Assembly (NCBI RefSeq): GCF_020535545.1 | Contig: NZ_CP084754.1 | Coordinates: 124,001-188,000 of the forward strand | Source of the DNA: Roseateles sp. XES5 | Lineage (GTDB): Bacteria > Pseudomonadota > Alphaproteobacteria > Rhizobiales > Rhizobiaceae | Direction: 5' to 3' | Length of the DNA stretch: 64,000 bases | Shown here: in pieces, positions 35,538-44,600 of the stretch | Layout: every line of letters starts with the position of its first letter | Numbering within the stretch: position 1 is the stretch's first letter | The notes under the pieces: generated by a model | Told to the model about the DNA's origin: nothing | The model's database searches: none | What the model saw: only the letters and a program-made list of their open reading frames with translations | Made by a program: the position numbers and the translations under genes

Positions 35538-35939
35538 TCACTCTGCCCCGATGAGCCGCATGCCCGCCGCGCTGGCCGCCCCCTTGTCGAAGGTCACCGT
35601 CTCCCGGCATCCGGCCAGACGACCGCCATGGGCAATCAGCGCATCGGAAAAGTCCGCTTTCGTCGAACGATAGGTCGCCAGCGCCAGATAGCCGGCCTCG
35701 GCGCCCTCGATCACCAGCTCGCGCGCCCGCAGCAGGGCCTCGACCGTGTCGGCAATCGCGGACCGGGTCATCCTGTAGGAGCGCGTGAGCACCCAGACGG
35801 TCTCCACCAGCGCGACCTGCGAGACGAAGCCCGGCGCTTCAGGCGTGAACCCGTCGATGACCCGCGCGGCAGCGGCCGATTGCGCTTCGTCGTCCTGGGC
35901 GAGATAGCGCACCAGGACATTGGTATCGACACCGATCAC
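35538..35939 (-). CDS. vapC: PIN-domain toxin, VapC-like
   Basis: A 133-residue PIN ribonuclease. Acidic catalytic residues are in the expected order: GVDTNVLVRY (Asp5), ALVETVWVL (Glu), KADFSDALIA (Asp) and TVTFDKGA (Asp near the end). Such toxins cut tRNA or rRNA when not bound by antitoxin. ATG 35939 overlaps the antitoxin stop in ATGA, the usual antitoxin-first toxin order. Confidence 0.9.
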   Translation of the reverse strand: MIGVDTNVLVRYLAQDDEAQSAAAARVIDGFTPEAPGFVSQVALVETVWVLTRSYRMTRSAIADTVEALLRARELVIEGAEAGYLALATYRSTKADFSDALIAHGGRLAGCRETVTFDKGAASAAGMRLIGAE

Positions 35940-36175
35940 TGGTCGTTCGCCCCGGCGGCGATGGCGTCCTGCATGTCCTCGAGGCTGACAGGCTTGTCCG
36001 GCCGCGGCACGATCCCCTTCAGGGACCGGATTGAATGGGAGGCCGGCACGACGGCGTAGTGGCCGTCCTGCATGCGCACGAACTCGACCCGATCGCCCGC
36101 GGCAAGACCCATGTCGCTGCGCACCTTCATCGGTATCGTAATCTGGCCTTTTGACGTGATGGTCGCGGTTGTCAC
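35936..36175 (-). CDS. vapB: AbrB-type antitoxin, VapB/MazE-like
   Basis: A 79-residue swapped-hairpin AbrB protein: TTATITSKGQITIPMKVRSDMGLAAGDRVEF is the DNA-binding half and the C-terminal ~35 residues (LKGIVPRPDKPVSLEDMQDAI) are the toxin-neutralising tail. GTG 36175 is the start, with AAGGA ahead of it. Together with the PIN protein it forms a type II toxin-antitoxin module that normally represses its own promoter. Confidence 0.9.
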   Translation of the reverse strand: MTTATITSKGQITIPMKVRSDMGLAAGDRVEFVRMQDGHYAVVPASHSIRSLKGIVPRPDKPVSLEDMQDAIAAGANDQ

Positions 36176-36184
36176 GGCGAAATT

Positions 36185-36233
36185 CCTTACTTCAGGTAAT
36201 GCAAAATGTAAGGCATATTGCCCGGGCTTTCAA
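36185..36233 (-). promoter_or_regulatory. Promoter and operator of the vapBC-like module
   Basis: On the minus strand TTGAAA (36233-36228) and TACATT (36210-36205) are spaced exactly 17 bases, a good sigma-70 promoter. The -10 lies inside an inverted repeat CCTTAC/GTAAGG (36185-36190 and 36208-36213), with a second smaller TTAC-N5-GTAA pair at 36187-36199. This arrangement fits autorepression by the antitoxin. Confidence 0.65.
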
Positions 36234-36249
36234 TGCCGCACGACGGATA

Positions 36250-39200
36250 TCATGCGCCTTGGCCTCCCGTTTCATGGCGGTCGTCCGGCGCCTTGGGCAG
36301 CCAGGGGGCGATGCGGCGCGTGATGCTGTCGATATAGGAGAGGATCATCGGCACCACGACCAGCGTCAGGATCGTCGAGCTGACGAGGCCGCCGATCACC
36401 GCATGGGCCATGGGCGCGCGCTGCGCGCCGCCGCCCGTCATGGCGGCGGCCAGCGGGATCATGCCGAAGATCATGGCGAGCGTCGTCATGATGATCGGAC
36501 GGAAGCGCACGACGCCGGCATTGATGAGCGCCTCGGTCAGCGGCAGGCCGCGCTTTCGCTCCTGGTTGGCGAAGTCGACGAGCAGGATGCCATTCTTCGT
36601 CACCAGCCCCATCAGCATGATGAAGCCGATCATCGAGAACATGTTCAGCGTGCTGCCCGCCACCAGCAGGCCGAGGATGACGCCGATCAGCGACAAAGGC
36701 ATGGAGACCATGATGGCGATGGGCTGGGCGAAGCTGCCGAACTGCGAGGCCAGCACGAGGTAGATCAGCACCACGGCCAGCGTCAGCGCCGTCACCATTT
36801 CCCCGCCCGTCTCGTTGAGATCGTCCACCGAGCCGCCGAACTTGACGCGTATGCCGGCCGGCAGTTTCTTGCCCGCGATCATCGCCTCGATGTCGGTCGT
36901 GACGTCGCCGAGCGGCCGGCCCGAAACGTCGCCGGAAACCAGCACCTCGCGGCTGCGGTCGAGCCGGCGGATTTCGGCCGCCGTGGTGGAGGGCACGAAG
37001 TCGGCGACCTGATCGAGCCGCACCAGCACGGGTGCGCCCGCCTCGTCGGTCTTGCCGGTGCTGATGGTCAGGTCGCGCAGCATGTCGAGGTTCTGCCGCT
37101 GTTCCTTCGGCAGACGCAGCACGACGTCATAGGTCTCGCCCTTGAGGTCGGTCCATTTGGTGACCTTCTCGCCGCCGACAAGCGTGTTCAGCATGGTGCC
37201 GAGCTGAAGCGTGTCGATGCCGAGGTCGCTGGCCGCATCGCGCTTGAGGCGCAGCGAAATGACCTGCGCCGGCTCCTCAGTGGAGCTGCGCACGTCGACC
37301 GCGCCGGGAATGGCGCGCAGCGCGGCAGCGAGGTCCGTCGCCACGGCCTCGAGCGTCTGCTGGTCGTCGCCGAGAACGCTGATCTGGATGCTGCTTTCAC
37401 CGCCCTCCAGATCGCCCGGCGCGATATTGGCCCGGATGCCGGCGATATGGGCCAGCCGCTCGCGGATGGGCTGGGCCAGCACGGCCGGTGTGCGGCTGCG
37501 CTCCGCGACGGGCACGAGCTCCACTTGCACCGTTGCCCGGTTCTTGCCGGCCACCTGCCCGCCATTGATGGTGGTGTAGACCGACTTGATCTCCGGAAAT
37601 TCGCCCAGCGCCTTCTCGACCTGCGCCATCTTGGCGCCGGTATAGTCGAGCGAGGAGCCGACCGGCGTCGTGACGCTGATCGTGAGCCGGCCCTCGTCCG
37701 AGGAGGGCACGAATTCCACGCCCACCAGCGGCACCATCGCAAGGCTGCCGACGAAGGTGACGACGGTGGCAATCAGCGTGATGAAGCGATGGCGCAGCAC
37801 CCAGGCGATGACGGGCTTGTAGAGATGCGCCAGCCGCTCGAAGCCACGGTCGAAATGCGCGATCAGCCGCCCGAGCGGGCCGCGCCTGGCGTTCGGCTGC
37901 GAATCCGGATCGGGCCAGACCGAGGACAGCATGGGGTCCAGGGTGAAGCTCACGAAGAGCGAGACCAGCACCGCCACCGCCACCGTGATGCCGAAGGGGA
38001 AGAAGAACTTGCCGGTGATGCCGCCCATGAAGGCCACGGGCACGAAGACCGCGCAGATGGCGAAGGTGGTGGCCATCACCGCCAGGCCGATCTCGTTGGT
38101 GCCGTCCTCCGCCGCGCGGTGGTGGTCCTTGCCCATGGCCACATGGCGCACGATGTTCTCGCGCACCACGATGGCATCGTCGATCAGCAGGCCGATGCAC
38201 AGCGAGAGCGCCATCATGGTCATGAAGTTCAGCGTGAAGCCGAAGGCATGGACCGCGATGAAGCTGGAGATCACCGCGATGGGCAGGGTCAGGCCGGTGA
38301 TGATGGTGGAGCGCCAGCTGTGCAGGAAGAGGAAGACGATGGCCACGGTCAGCAGCGCGCCCTCGACGAGCGTGTCGCGCACCTCCGAGACGGATTCCTT
38401 GACGGAGGTCGAGACGTCGGCCACGACCGTCAGGCCGACGCCGAGCGGGGCAAGCTCGGCATTGAGCGTCGCGAGCTTGGCCTTGACCGCATCGGCGACC
38501 TTTACCGTATTGGCGTCCTGGATCTTGGTAATGTCGATGGCGAGCGCCGTCTCGCCATTGTAGATCGCGCGGTTGTCGGGATCGGCCGCCCCGTCGGTGA
38601 CGGTGGCGATGTCGCGCAGGTAGATCGGCGCACCGCCGCGCCGCGCCACCACCATTTCCATCAGGTCGGCCGGCTGCTCGATGCGGCCCTGCACCTGGAT
38701 CATGCTGTCGCTGAGGTCGCTGACCATGGAGCCGGCCGGCAGGTTCTGGTTGCCGCTGCGCAGCGCCGTCACCACCTCGTCCGCCCCGACGCCGAGCGCG
38801 CGCAGGCTGCTCTCGTTGATGCGGATGTCAATCTGCCGGCTCTGGCCGCCGATGAGCGCGGCGCGGCCGACACCGGCCACGGTGTTGAGGCTCTTGACGA
38901 TGCGCTGCTCGGCGAGTGTGGTCAGCTCCGGCAGGGTCAGCGTGCGGGAGCTGAGCGCCACCGAGAGGATCGGCATGTCGGCCGGGTTGAAACGCTGGAT
39001 GACCGGCTTCTCGACGGTCTTCGGGAAGCCGCCTTCGAGGGCCGCCACGCGGTCGCGCACGTCCTGCGCCGCCGTCAGCCCGTCGGTGCCGAGCGTGAAG
39101 CTCGCCATGACGATGGAGCGGCCCTCGTAGGAGGTGGAGTTCACCTTGTCGAGCCCGCTGATGGCGTTCAGCGCCTCCTCCACGGGCCGCGTGATCTCGG

Positions 39201-39381
39201 TCTCCACCGTATCGGGCGTGGCGCCGGGATAGGCGGTCGCCACCACCACGACGGGGAAGTCGAAGCGCGGATAGAGGTCGACGCCGATGCGCTGGTAGCC
39301 GACCAGCCCGAAGACGAGCAGGGCGATCATCAGCATCGTCGTGAAGACGGGCCGCTCGACGGCGATCCTTGTCAAAAGCAT
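36250..39381 (-). CDS. RND-family efflux pump, inner-membrane subunit
   Basis: A 1043-residue AcrB/HAE1-type pump. The N-terminus (MLLTRIAVERPVFTTMLMIALLVFG) and 12-helix layout are typical. The proton-relay Asp pair is in GLLIDDAIVVREN (TM4) and the conserved Lys in LMGLVTKNGILLVDFAN (TM10). Large periplasmic loops lie at residues ~30-330 and ~560-850. Drug spectrum cannot be inferred. It ends the regulator-adaptor-pump operon, starting 11 bp after the adaptor stop. No TolC-type outer-membrane gene is adjacent. Confidence 0.95.
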   Translation of the reverse strand: MLLTRIAVERPVFTTMLMIALLVFGLVGYQRIGVDLYPRFDFPVVVVATAYPGATPDTVETEITRPVEEALNAISGLDKVNSTSYEGRSIVMASFTLGTDGLTAAQDVRDRVAALEGGFPKTVEKPVIQRFNPADMPILSVALSSRTLTLPELTTLAEQRIVKSLNTVAGVGRAALIGGQSRQIDIRINESSLRALGVGADEVVTALRSGNQNLPAGSMVSDLSDSMIQVQGRIEQPADLMEMVVARRGGAPIYLRDIATVTDGAADPDNRAIYNGETALAIDITKIQDANTVKVADAVKAKLATLNAELAPLGVGLTVVADVSTSVKESVSEVRDTLVEGALLTVAIVFLFLHSWRSTIITGLTLPIAVISSFIAVHAFGFTLNFMTMMALSLCIGLLIDDAIVVRENIVRHVAMGKDHHRAAEDGTNEIGLAVMATTFAICAVFVPVAFMGGITGKFFFPFGITVAVAVLVSLFVSFTLDPMLSSVWPDPDSQPNARRGPLGRLIAHFDRGFERLAHLYKPVIAWVLRHRFITLIATVVTFVGSLAMVPLVGVEFVPSSDEGRLTISVTTPVGSSLDYTGAKMAQVEKALGEFPEIKSVYTTINGGQVAGKNRATVQVELVPVAERSRTPAVLAQPIRERLAHIAGIRANIAPGDLEGGESSIQISVLGDDQQTLEAVATDLAAALRAIPGAVDVRSSTEEPAQVISLRLKRDAASDLGIDTLQLGTMLNTLVGGEKVTKWTDLKGETYDVVLRLPKEQRQNLDMLRDLTISTGKTDEAGAPVLVRLDQVADFVPSTTAAEIRRLDRSREVLVSGDVSGRPLGDVTTDIEAMIAGKKLPAGIRVKFGGSVDDLNETGGEMVTALTLAVVLIYLVLASQFGSFAQPIAIMVSMPLSLIGVILGLLVAGSTLNMFSMIGFIMLMGLVTKNGILLVDFANQERKRGLPLTEALINAGVVRFRPIIMTTLAMIFGMIPLAAAMTGGGAQRAPMAHAVIGGLVSSTILTLVVVPMILSYIDSITRRIAPWLPKAPDDRHETGGQGA

Positions 39382-39392
39382 TTCGCGCTCCC

Positions 39393-40523
39393 TCAGCGGA
39401 TGGCGGTGACGGAGACCGGCGTGCCGGCGACCAGCCCCGCGATCGGCGCCTTGAGCAGGACATCGCCGGGCTGTAGGCCTTCGGCGATCTCGATCTGCCG
39501 CCCCCAGCGGGCGCCCTCGCCGACATCCCGGCGCTGCAGGCGGCCGTCGGCGATGGCGAGAACATAGGCCTTGCCGGCATCGTCCCGCCGCACCGCCGTA
39601 TCCGGCACGGCGATACCGCCGGCCTTTTCCCGCACGGTGATGGCGCCCGAGGCGAACATGCCGCCCCAGAGCTGGCCGTCGAAATTGCTGAGATGCAGGA
39701 AGACCGGCACGAAGCGCGTGCCGGCATTGGCGACGGGGCTGATGCGCCGCACCTTCGCCGTGACCTTGCGGTCCGGCAGGCCGTCGATGGAAAGCTCGGC
39801 CTCCTGGTCGATCCTCAGCAGCGGCACGTCGCGGGTCGCGACCAGTACCTCGGCCTCGAAGGCGCTGCCGTCGACCACCGTCAGGAGATCCGCGCCATTG
39901 GCGACGGTCTCGCCCATATCGACGGAGCGCGTGGCGACGATACCGGAGATCGGCGCACGCACGCTGGCATTGGCAAGGGCGGTCCGCGCCGTTTCGACTT
40001 CGGCCTCCAGCGCGGCGACGTTCGCCCGCGCCGCGGCGGCTTCGCTCACCGCCTTTTCCAGGGCGGAGACCGACATGGCGCTGCTGCTCTGCAGGGCGCG
40101 CGCCTTGGTCAGGGTCTGTTCGGCGAGCATGCTCTGCGCCTCGGCGACAGCGCGGGTTGCCTCCTTGCGGCGAAGCTCCGCGCCGAGGTCGTTCGTCTCG
40201 AAACGGGCAAGCAGGTCGCCCTGCTGCACCGACTGGCCCGGCCGCACCAGCACGTCCGCGATGGTTCCGGAAACCTTGGCCTTGATCACCGCGCGGCTGA
40301 GCGGGCGCAACTCGCCGCTCACCACCACCCGGTCGCGCAGGTTCTGTTTCTCGACGGTCACGACATCGGCGGGCGCGAGCTCGCGGTCCGCAACCGTTGC
40401 GACGGCCGGCGTGGTCGCTGCGTCGTCGGCATACCCGCCGTCATGCAGAACGAGAAGCGATGCGGCAGCGACGCCCACCGCGAGGACGAGCCGCGCCGCC
40501 CTCCGAATGCCTTTGGAGCCCAT
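39393..40523 (-). CDS. RND efflux periplasmic adaptor subunit
   Basis: A 376-residue membrane-fusion protein starting at ATG 40523 (GAAGGA upstream). A signal sequence (RLVLAVGVAAASLLVLHDGGYA) precedes the barrel-sandwich half (VVVSGELRPLSRAVIKAKVSGTI, VRPGQSVQQGDLLARF). Then come an Ala/Glu-rich alpha-hairpin (residues ~115-190) and the second lipoyl half (VRAPISGIVATRSVDMGETV). It links the inner-membrane pump to an outer-membrane channel. Confidence 0.92.
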   Translation of the reverse strand: MGSKGIRRAARLVLAVGVAAASLLVLHDGGYADDAATTPAVATVADRELAPADVVTVEKQNLRDRVVVSGELRPLSRAVIKAKVSGTIADVLVRPGQSVQQGDLLARFETNDLGAELRRKEATRAVAEAQSMLAEQTLTKARALQSSSAMSVSALEKAVSEAAAARANVAALEAEVETARTALANASVRAPISGIVATRSVDMGETVANGADLLTVVDGSAFEAEVLVATRDVPLLRIDQEAELSIDGLPDRKVTAKVRRISPVANAGTRFVPVFLHLSNFDGQLWGGMFASGAITVREKAGGIAVPDTAVRRDDAGKAYVLAIADGRLQRRDVGEGARWGRQIEIAEGLQPGDVLLKAPIAGLVAGTPVSVTAIR

Positions 40524-40566
40524 GGGTTTTCCTTCGTGAAATCTCGTGTGGTGAGACCGGTTCGCC

Positions 40567-41043
40567 CTATTTCGCCGGGCCTGGTCCCTCGATACGGGCT
40601 TCGACCTGTTTGAGACCGTTGCGCAGGCCATCCAGCACGGCATCCAGGAGGATGGCCGATGCGGCCAGCCTGTCGCGCGTGCCGTCGGCATGGTCGCCGA
40701 GCACTTCGGCCTTTTCGTGAAACCATTCGCACATCTGCTGGTAACGCTCGACCTGCCGGTGATACATGGCGAGCAATCCCTTGACCTCGATGGCATAGTG
40801 ATCCTGCCGGTCGCCCGGCACCGCGACGCGCTGGATCATGCCCTGCGCCGCCAGCATCCGGGCATTGGTGCTGATCGACGCACGGCTGACATCGAGACGC
40901 TCTGCCAGTTCCGAAAAGCTGAACGGACCGCCCTCGAGAAGCAGCAGCCCATAGAGACGACCGGCGATGCGCGGCATGTTCTCGCCCTGGAAATACATGC
41001 CCATCGTTTCCACGAAATCCTGCGGCGGCGACAGCTTTTCCAT
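40567..41043 (-). CDS. GbsR/MarR-type transcriptional regulator
   Basis: A 158-residue winged-helix protein; ATG 41043 with AGGGAA upstream is preferred over ATG 41076, which would overlap the palindromic operator. The HTH region reads FSFSELAERLDVSRASISTNARMLAAQGMIQRV, and MPRIAGRLYGLLLLEGGP upstream of it is typical of GbsR-like proteins. The C-terminal helices probably mediate dimerisation. It is the first gene of the RND operon and most likely its repressor. Confidence 0.88.
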   Translation of the reverse strand: MEKLSPPQDFVETMGMYFQGENMPRIAGRLYGLLLLEGGPFSFSELAERLDVSRASISTNARMLAAQGMIQRVAVPGDRQDHYAIEVKGLLAMYHRQVERYQQMCEWFHEKAEVLGDHADGTRDRLAASAILLDAVLDGLRNGLKQVEARIEGPGPAK

Positions 41044-41058
41044 CACGGCACTTCCCTG

Positions 41059-41092
41059 TCCATTTCGTTCAATCAATACTGAACGAAATGGA
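41059..41092. promoter_or_regulatory. Perfect 13-bp inverted-repeat operator
   Basis: TCCATTTCGTTCA and TGAACGAAATGGA are exact inverted copies separated by 8 bases, located 16 bp upstream of the GbsR/MarR-type regulator start. The TTCA...TGAA core with an 8-bp spacer is a typical dimer site for winged-helix repressors, so autoregulation and control of the efflux operon are likely. Confidence 0.8.
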
Positions 41093-41146
41093 TGAAGTCA
41101 AGCGTCGCCCTTTGGCGTCCTTGAAGCCACCGGCCCGGCCGGCGTC

Positions 41147-41689
41147 CTACTTCATCAGTTCGCCGATGCGGTTCAGTGCGGCGGAAAAGCCCTTGAGCGA
41201 AACCTTGAGGGTGACGGGCTGGGCGGGGGAGAGCGATTGGGCCGTCACGTTGAGCGCCGTGCCGGCCCGCAGCTTGGCAACCTGCTCGGCCTCGAAGGCG
41301 ACGGGAGCAAGGCAGCCCTGCGGCAGGCAGGTGGAAAAGGCGAGCATCGGGCCGGGCGCGGCATCGTCGATACCGGCGGTCACGCCGGCGGCGAGAGACA
41401 GGCCGAAGGGCATGAGCAACACACCCCCCAGCCTGCCGCCGTCCCCACCCCCGGAGAATTCGACCGTCAGCACATGCTGGCCGGTCTGCGTGTTGCTCTG
41501 CACCTGCCGCATGACACAAAGGGTGCGCTCGTTCTGCGCCTGGCAGGCGACGACCCAGTCCTGATAGGTCTCCACCAGCGACCCCGCCCCGCCCGGCAGC
41601 GCGGCGGCGGATGCCGGCAGGGCCGTCGACAGGCTACCGGCCAGAAGAAGCGCGATCTTGCGCATGGTTCGGAAAAGAGGCGTCATCAT
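41147..41689 (-). CDS. Invasion-associated locus B (IalB)-family protein
   Basis: A 180-residue secreted protein with signal peptide (RKIALLLAGSLSTALPASA). The IalB signature is clear: VETYQDWVVACQAQNERTLCVMRQVQ, followed by LLMPFGLSLAAGVTAGIDD and AFSTCLPQGCLAPVAF. Paired Cys residues are probably disulphide-linked in the periplasm. IalB was first linked to erythrocyte invasion in Bartonella and occurs across rhizobia with unknown roles. ATG 41689 overlaps the adhesin stop (ATGA), so it is translationally coupled to the two-partner adhesin, an unusual context. Confidence 0.9.
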   Translation of the reverse strand: MMTPLFRTMRKIALLLAGSLSTALPASAAALPGGAGSLVETYQDWVVACQAQNERTLCVMRQVQSNTQTGQHVLTVEFSGGGDGGRLGGVLLMPFGLSLAAGVTAGIDDAAPGPMLAFSTCLPQGCLAPVAFEAEQVAKLRAGTALNVTAQSLSPAQPVTLKVSLKGFSAALNRIGELMK

Positions 41690-44600
41690 TGAAAGCCCTC
41701 GAAATTCAAATCGCCCGCTCCCGGCTGCCAGGCCGAAAAGTCGATCATGTCGGGTGCTGCAAAGACGCTCCGCGACGACGGAAGGGGGAAGAAGAAACCG
41801 AAGATCGACGCGCCCCTCGCGCCCAGCATCTGCGGCGGCAGGGGCGATGCGAAGAGCGCGTCGATAGCAGCCGTGGCGATGGCCGTATCGTCGAGCAGCA
41901 CGTAGTTGGCGGCATCGACACCGCCGAGGGTGAGGCCCGTGATACGCACCGTCTTGTCCCGCCCCGGCGCGGCGTTCTCGAATCGGCCGGTCGCCGCAAG
42001 CACCGCAAGGCTGTCGCCGGAAAGCAGGCCGGCAAAGCCGGCCACCGTCAGGTCGAGCGTGGCGACCCTGGTGCCGTCATAGAGCTTGTCGGCGGCAAGG
42101 ATGCCTGTGACAGCGGAAATACCCGCCCGGCCGATATCCGCCGTCGTCACTGCCGTTCCGGCGATGGTGTAGTTGCCGGCATCGACGCCCGAAAGCGCCA
42201 CGCCATCCAGCGTCACCACCTTGTTCGTCCCGGCATTCCGGTCGGCAAAGGCCGCGGCGCCATGGCTGAGGTGCACGTCGTCGATGAAGAAGACGCCCGA
42301 CAGCGTGCCGGCAGCACTGATCTGCGCCGCGACCGTCCCGTCATAGGTCCTGTTCGCCACGGCGAAACCTGAAAGCGTCAGCGTCGCCCTGGAGATGCTG
42401 GCCGTGGCGGTGGCCGTCGTGTCGGCCAACGTATAGTTGCCCGCATCCGCGCCGCCGAGGATAAGGCCGGTGACGTCGACCCGCTTGCCCGCGCCGGCAT
42501 TCCGGTCGGCAAAGGCGCCGGTGGCGGCGGAAACCTCCAGACTGTCCCCCGCCAGAAGGCCTGTGAAGCCTGCCGAACCGGTGGAAAGCACTGCTGCTAC
42601 CGTACCGTCATAGGTCTTGCCCGTCGCCGTGATGCCCGTCACGGCGGAGATCGTTGCCTTTGCGATGTCCGCGCTTGCCGTCGCCGTGCCCGCGATGGTG
42701 TAATTGCCGGCATCGGCGCCGGAAAGCGCGATGCCGGAGAGCCGCACGGTCTTGCCCGTGCCGGCATTCTTGTCGGCAAAGGCCGCCGCGCCGTGGCTGA
42801 ACCGGACATCGTCGGCAAGGAAGACGCCGGACAGGGTGCCGGCATTGCTGACGGTTGCGACCGTCGTGCCGTCATAGGTCCTGTTCGCCGCCGTAAAGCC
42901 GGCGAGCGTCAGCGTCGCCCGGGCGATATCCGCCGAGGCCATCGCCGTATCGTCGGCGAGGACATAGTTGCCGGCATCCACCCCGCCGAGGCTAAGGCCG
43001 GCAATGTCGACCCGTTTGCCCGTGCCGGCATTCCTGTCGGCAAAAGTGCCGGTGCCGCTTGCCACCGTCAGCATGTCGCCGGCGACCATGCCGGTAAAGC
43101 CAGCCGCGCCGGTGGCGATATCCGCAGCACGCGTGCCGTCATAGGTCTTGTTCAGTGCCGTGATGCCGGTGATCGACGCGATCGTCGCCCGGCTTATGTC
43201 CGCCGTGGTCGTCGCGGTGGCATCGGCAAGGGTGTAATTGCCGGCGTCCACGCCGCCGAGCGTCAGACCGGATATGGCGACGGACTTGTTCGTCCCGGCA
43301 TTCTTGTCGACAAAAGCGCCCGTGCCGCTCGCCACCGTCAGCGTGTCTCCGGCAACCATGCCGGTGAAGCCGGCACCCGAGACGTCCAGTCCCGCAACGC
43401 GGGTGCCGTCATAGAGACGGCCGACGCCATGGATGCCCGTGATCGCCGAAATGCTCGCCCTGGCGATATCGGCCGTCGTCGTCGCCATCGTGCCGGTGAG
43501 GGCGTAGTTGCCGGCATCGGCGCCGGAGAGTGCGATGCCGGAAAGGCGCACGGTCTTGCCCGTCCCGGCATTCTTGTCGGCAAAAGCCGCCGCGCCATGG
43601 CTGAACTGAACGTCGTCGCCAAGGAAGAGGCCCGACAGCGTGCCGGCATTGCTGACCGTTGCGACCGTCGTGCCGTCATAGGTCCTGTTGGCCGCAGCAA
43701 AGCCTGTGAGCGTCAGCGCAGCCCTGGAGATGTCGGCCGTCGTCGTCGCCGTCGTGTCGGCAAGGGTATAGTTGCCCGCATCGACCCCGCCAAGCGAAAG
43801 GCCGGTGACGGTGACCTGCTTGCCCGTACCGACATGCCTGTCGGCAAAGGTGCCCGTGCCGCTCGCCACCGTCAGCACATCGCCTGCGGCCATGCCGGCA
43901 AAGCCGGCCGAGGCGGTGGAGAGCATGGCGACGGTCGTGCCGTCATAGATCCGGTCCCGCGCCGTGATACCGGATATCGAGGCAATCGTCGCCCGGGCGA
44001 TGTCGGCCGTCGTCGACGCCGTCGTGTCGGCAAGCCAGTAGTTGCCGGCATCCGCCCCGCCGAGCGAGAGCCCGGTGATATCGACCCGCTTGCCCATGCC
44101 GGCATTCTTGTCGGCAAAGGCACCGCTGGCCGAGGCGACCGTCAGCGTATCGCCCTGGATCAGGCCGTCAAAGCCGGCCGCGCCTGTCGAAAGCGTTGCG
44201 CCCCGCGTGCCATCATAGGTCTTGCCGGCTGCCGTGATGCCCGTCACGGCGGAAATCGCCGCCCGCGTGATATCCGCTGTCGTGGTCGCGATGCTGGCGA
44301 TCGTGTAGTTGCCGGCATCCATGCCGCGCAACGCGACATTCTGCATCGTCACCAGCTTGTTCGTTCCCGCGTTCCGGTCGGAGAAGGTCACGCCGCCGAA
44401 ATCGAAAGCGATATCGTCGCCGAGGACCACGCCCGACAGCGCGCCGGCCGTCGCGATCCGGGCTGTCGTGGTGCCGTCATAGACCCGGCTTTCGGCCGTA
44501 AAGCCGGTGAGCGTCAAGGCTGCCCTGGCGATATCCGCCGTCGTCGTGGCCGTGCTGTCGGCCAGCACGTAGTTGCCGGCATCGAGGCCGCCCAGCGAAA

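Noticed and set aside
36169..39567. A 1132-residue open frame on the plus strand across the RND pump gene
   Set aside because: It is antisense to a full-length, motif-complete RND transporter; the Arg/His/Asp-rich composition is what GC-rich genes give in the opposite frame.
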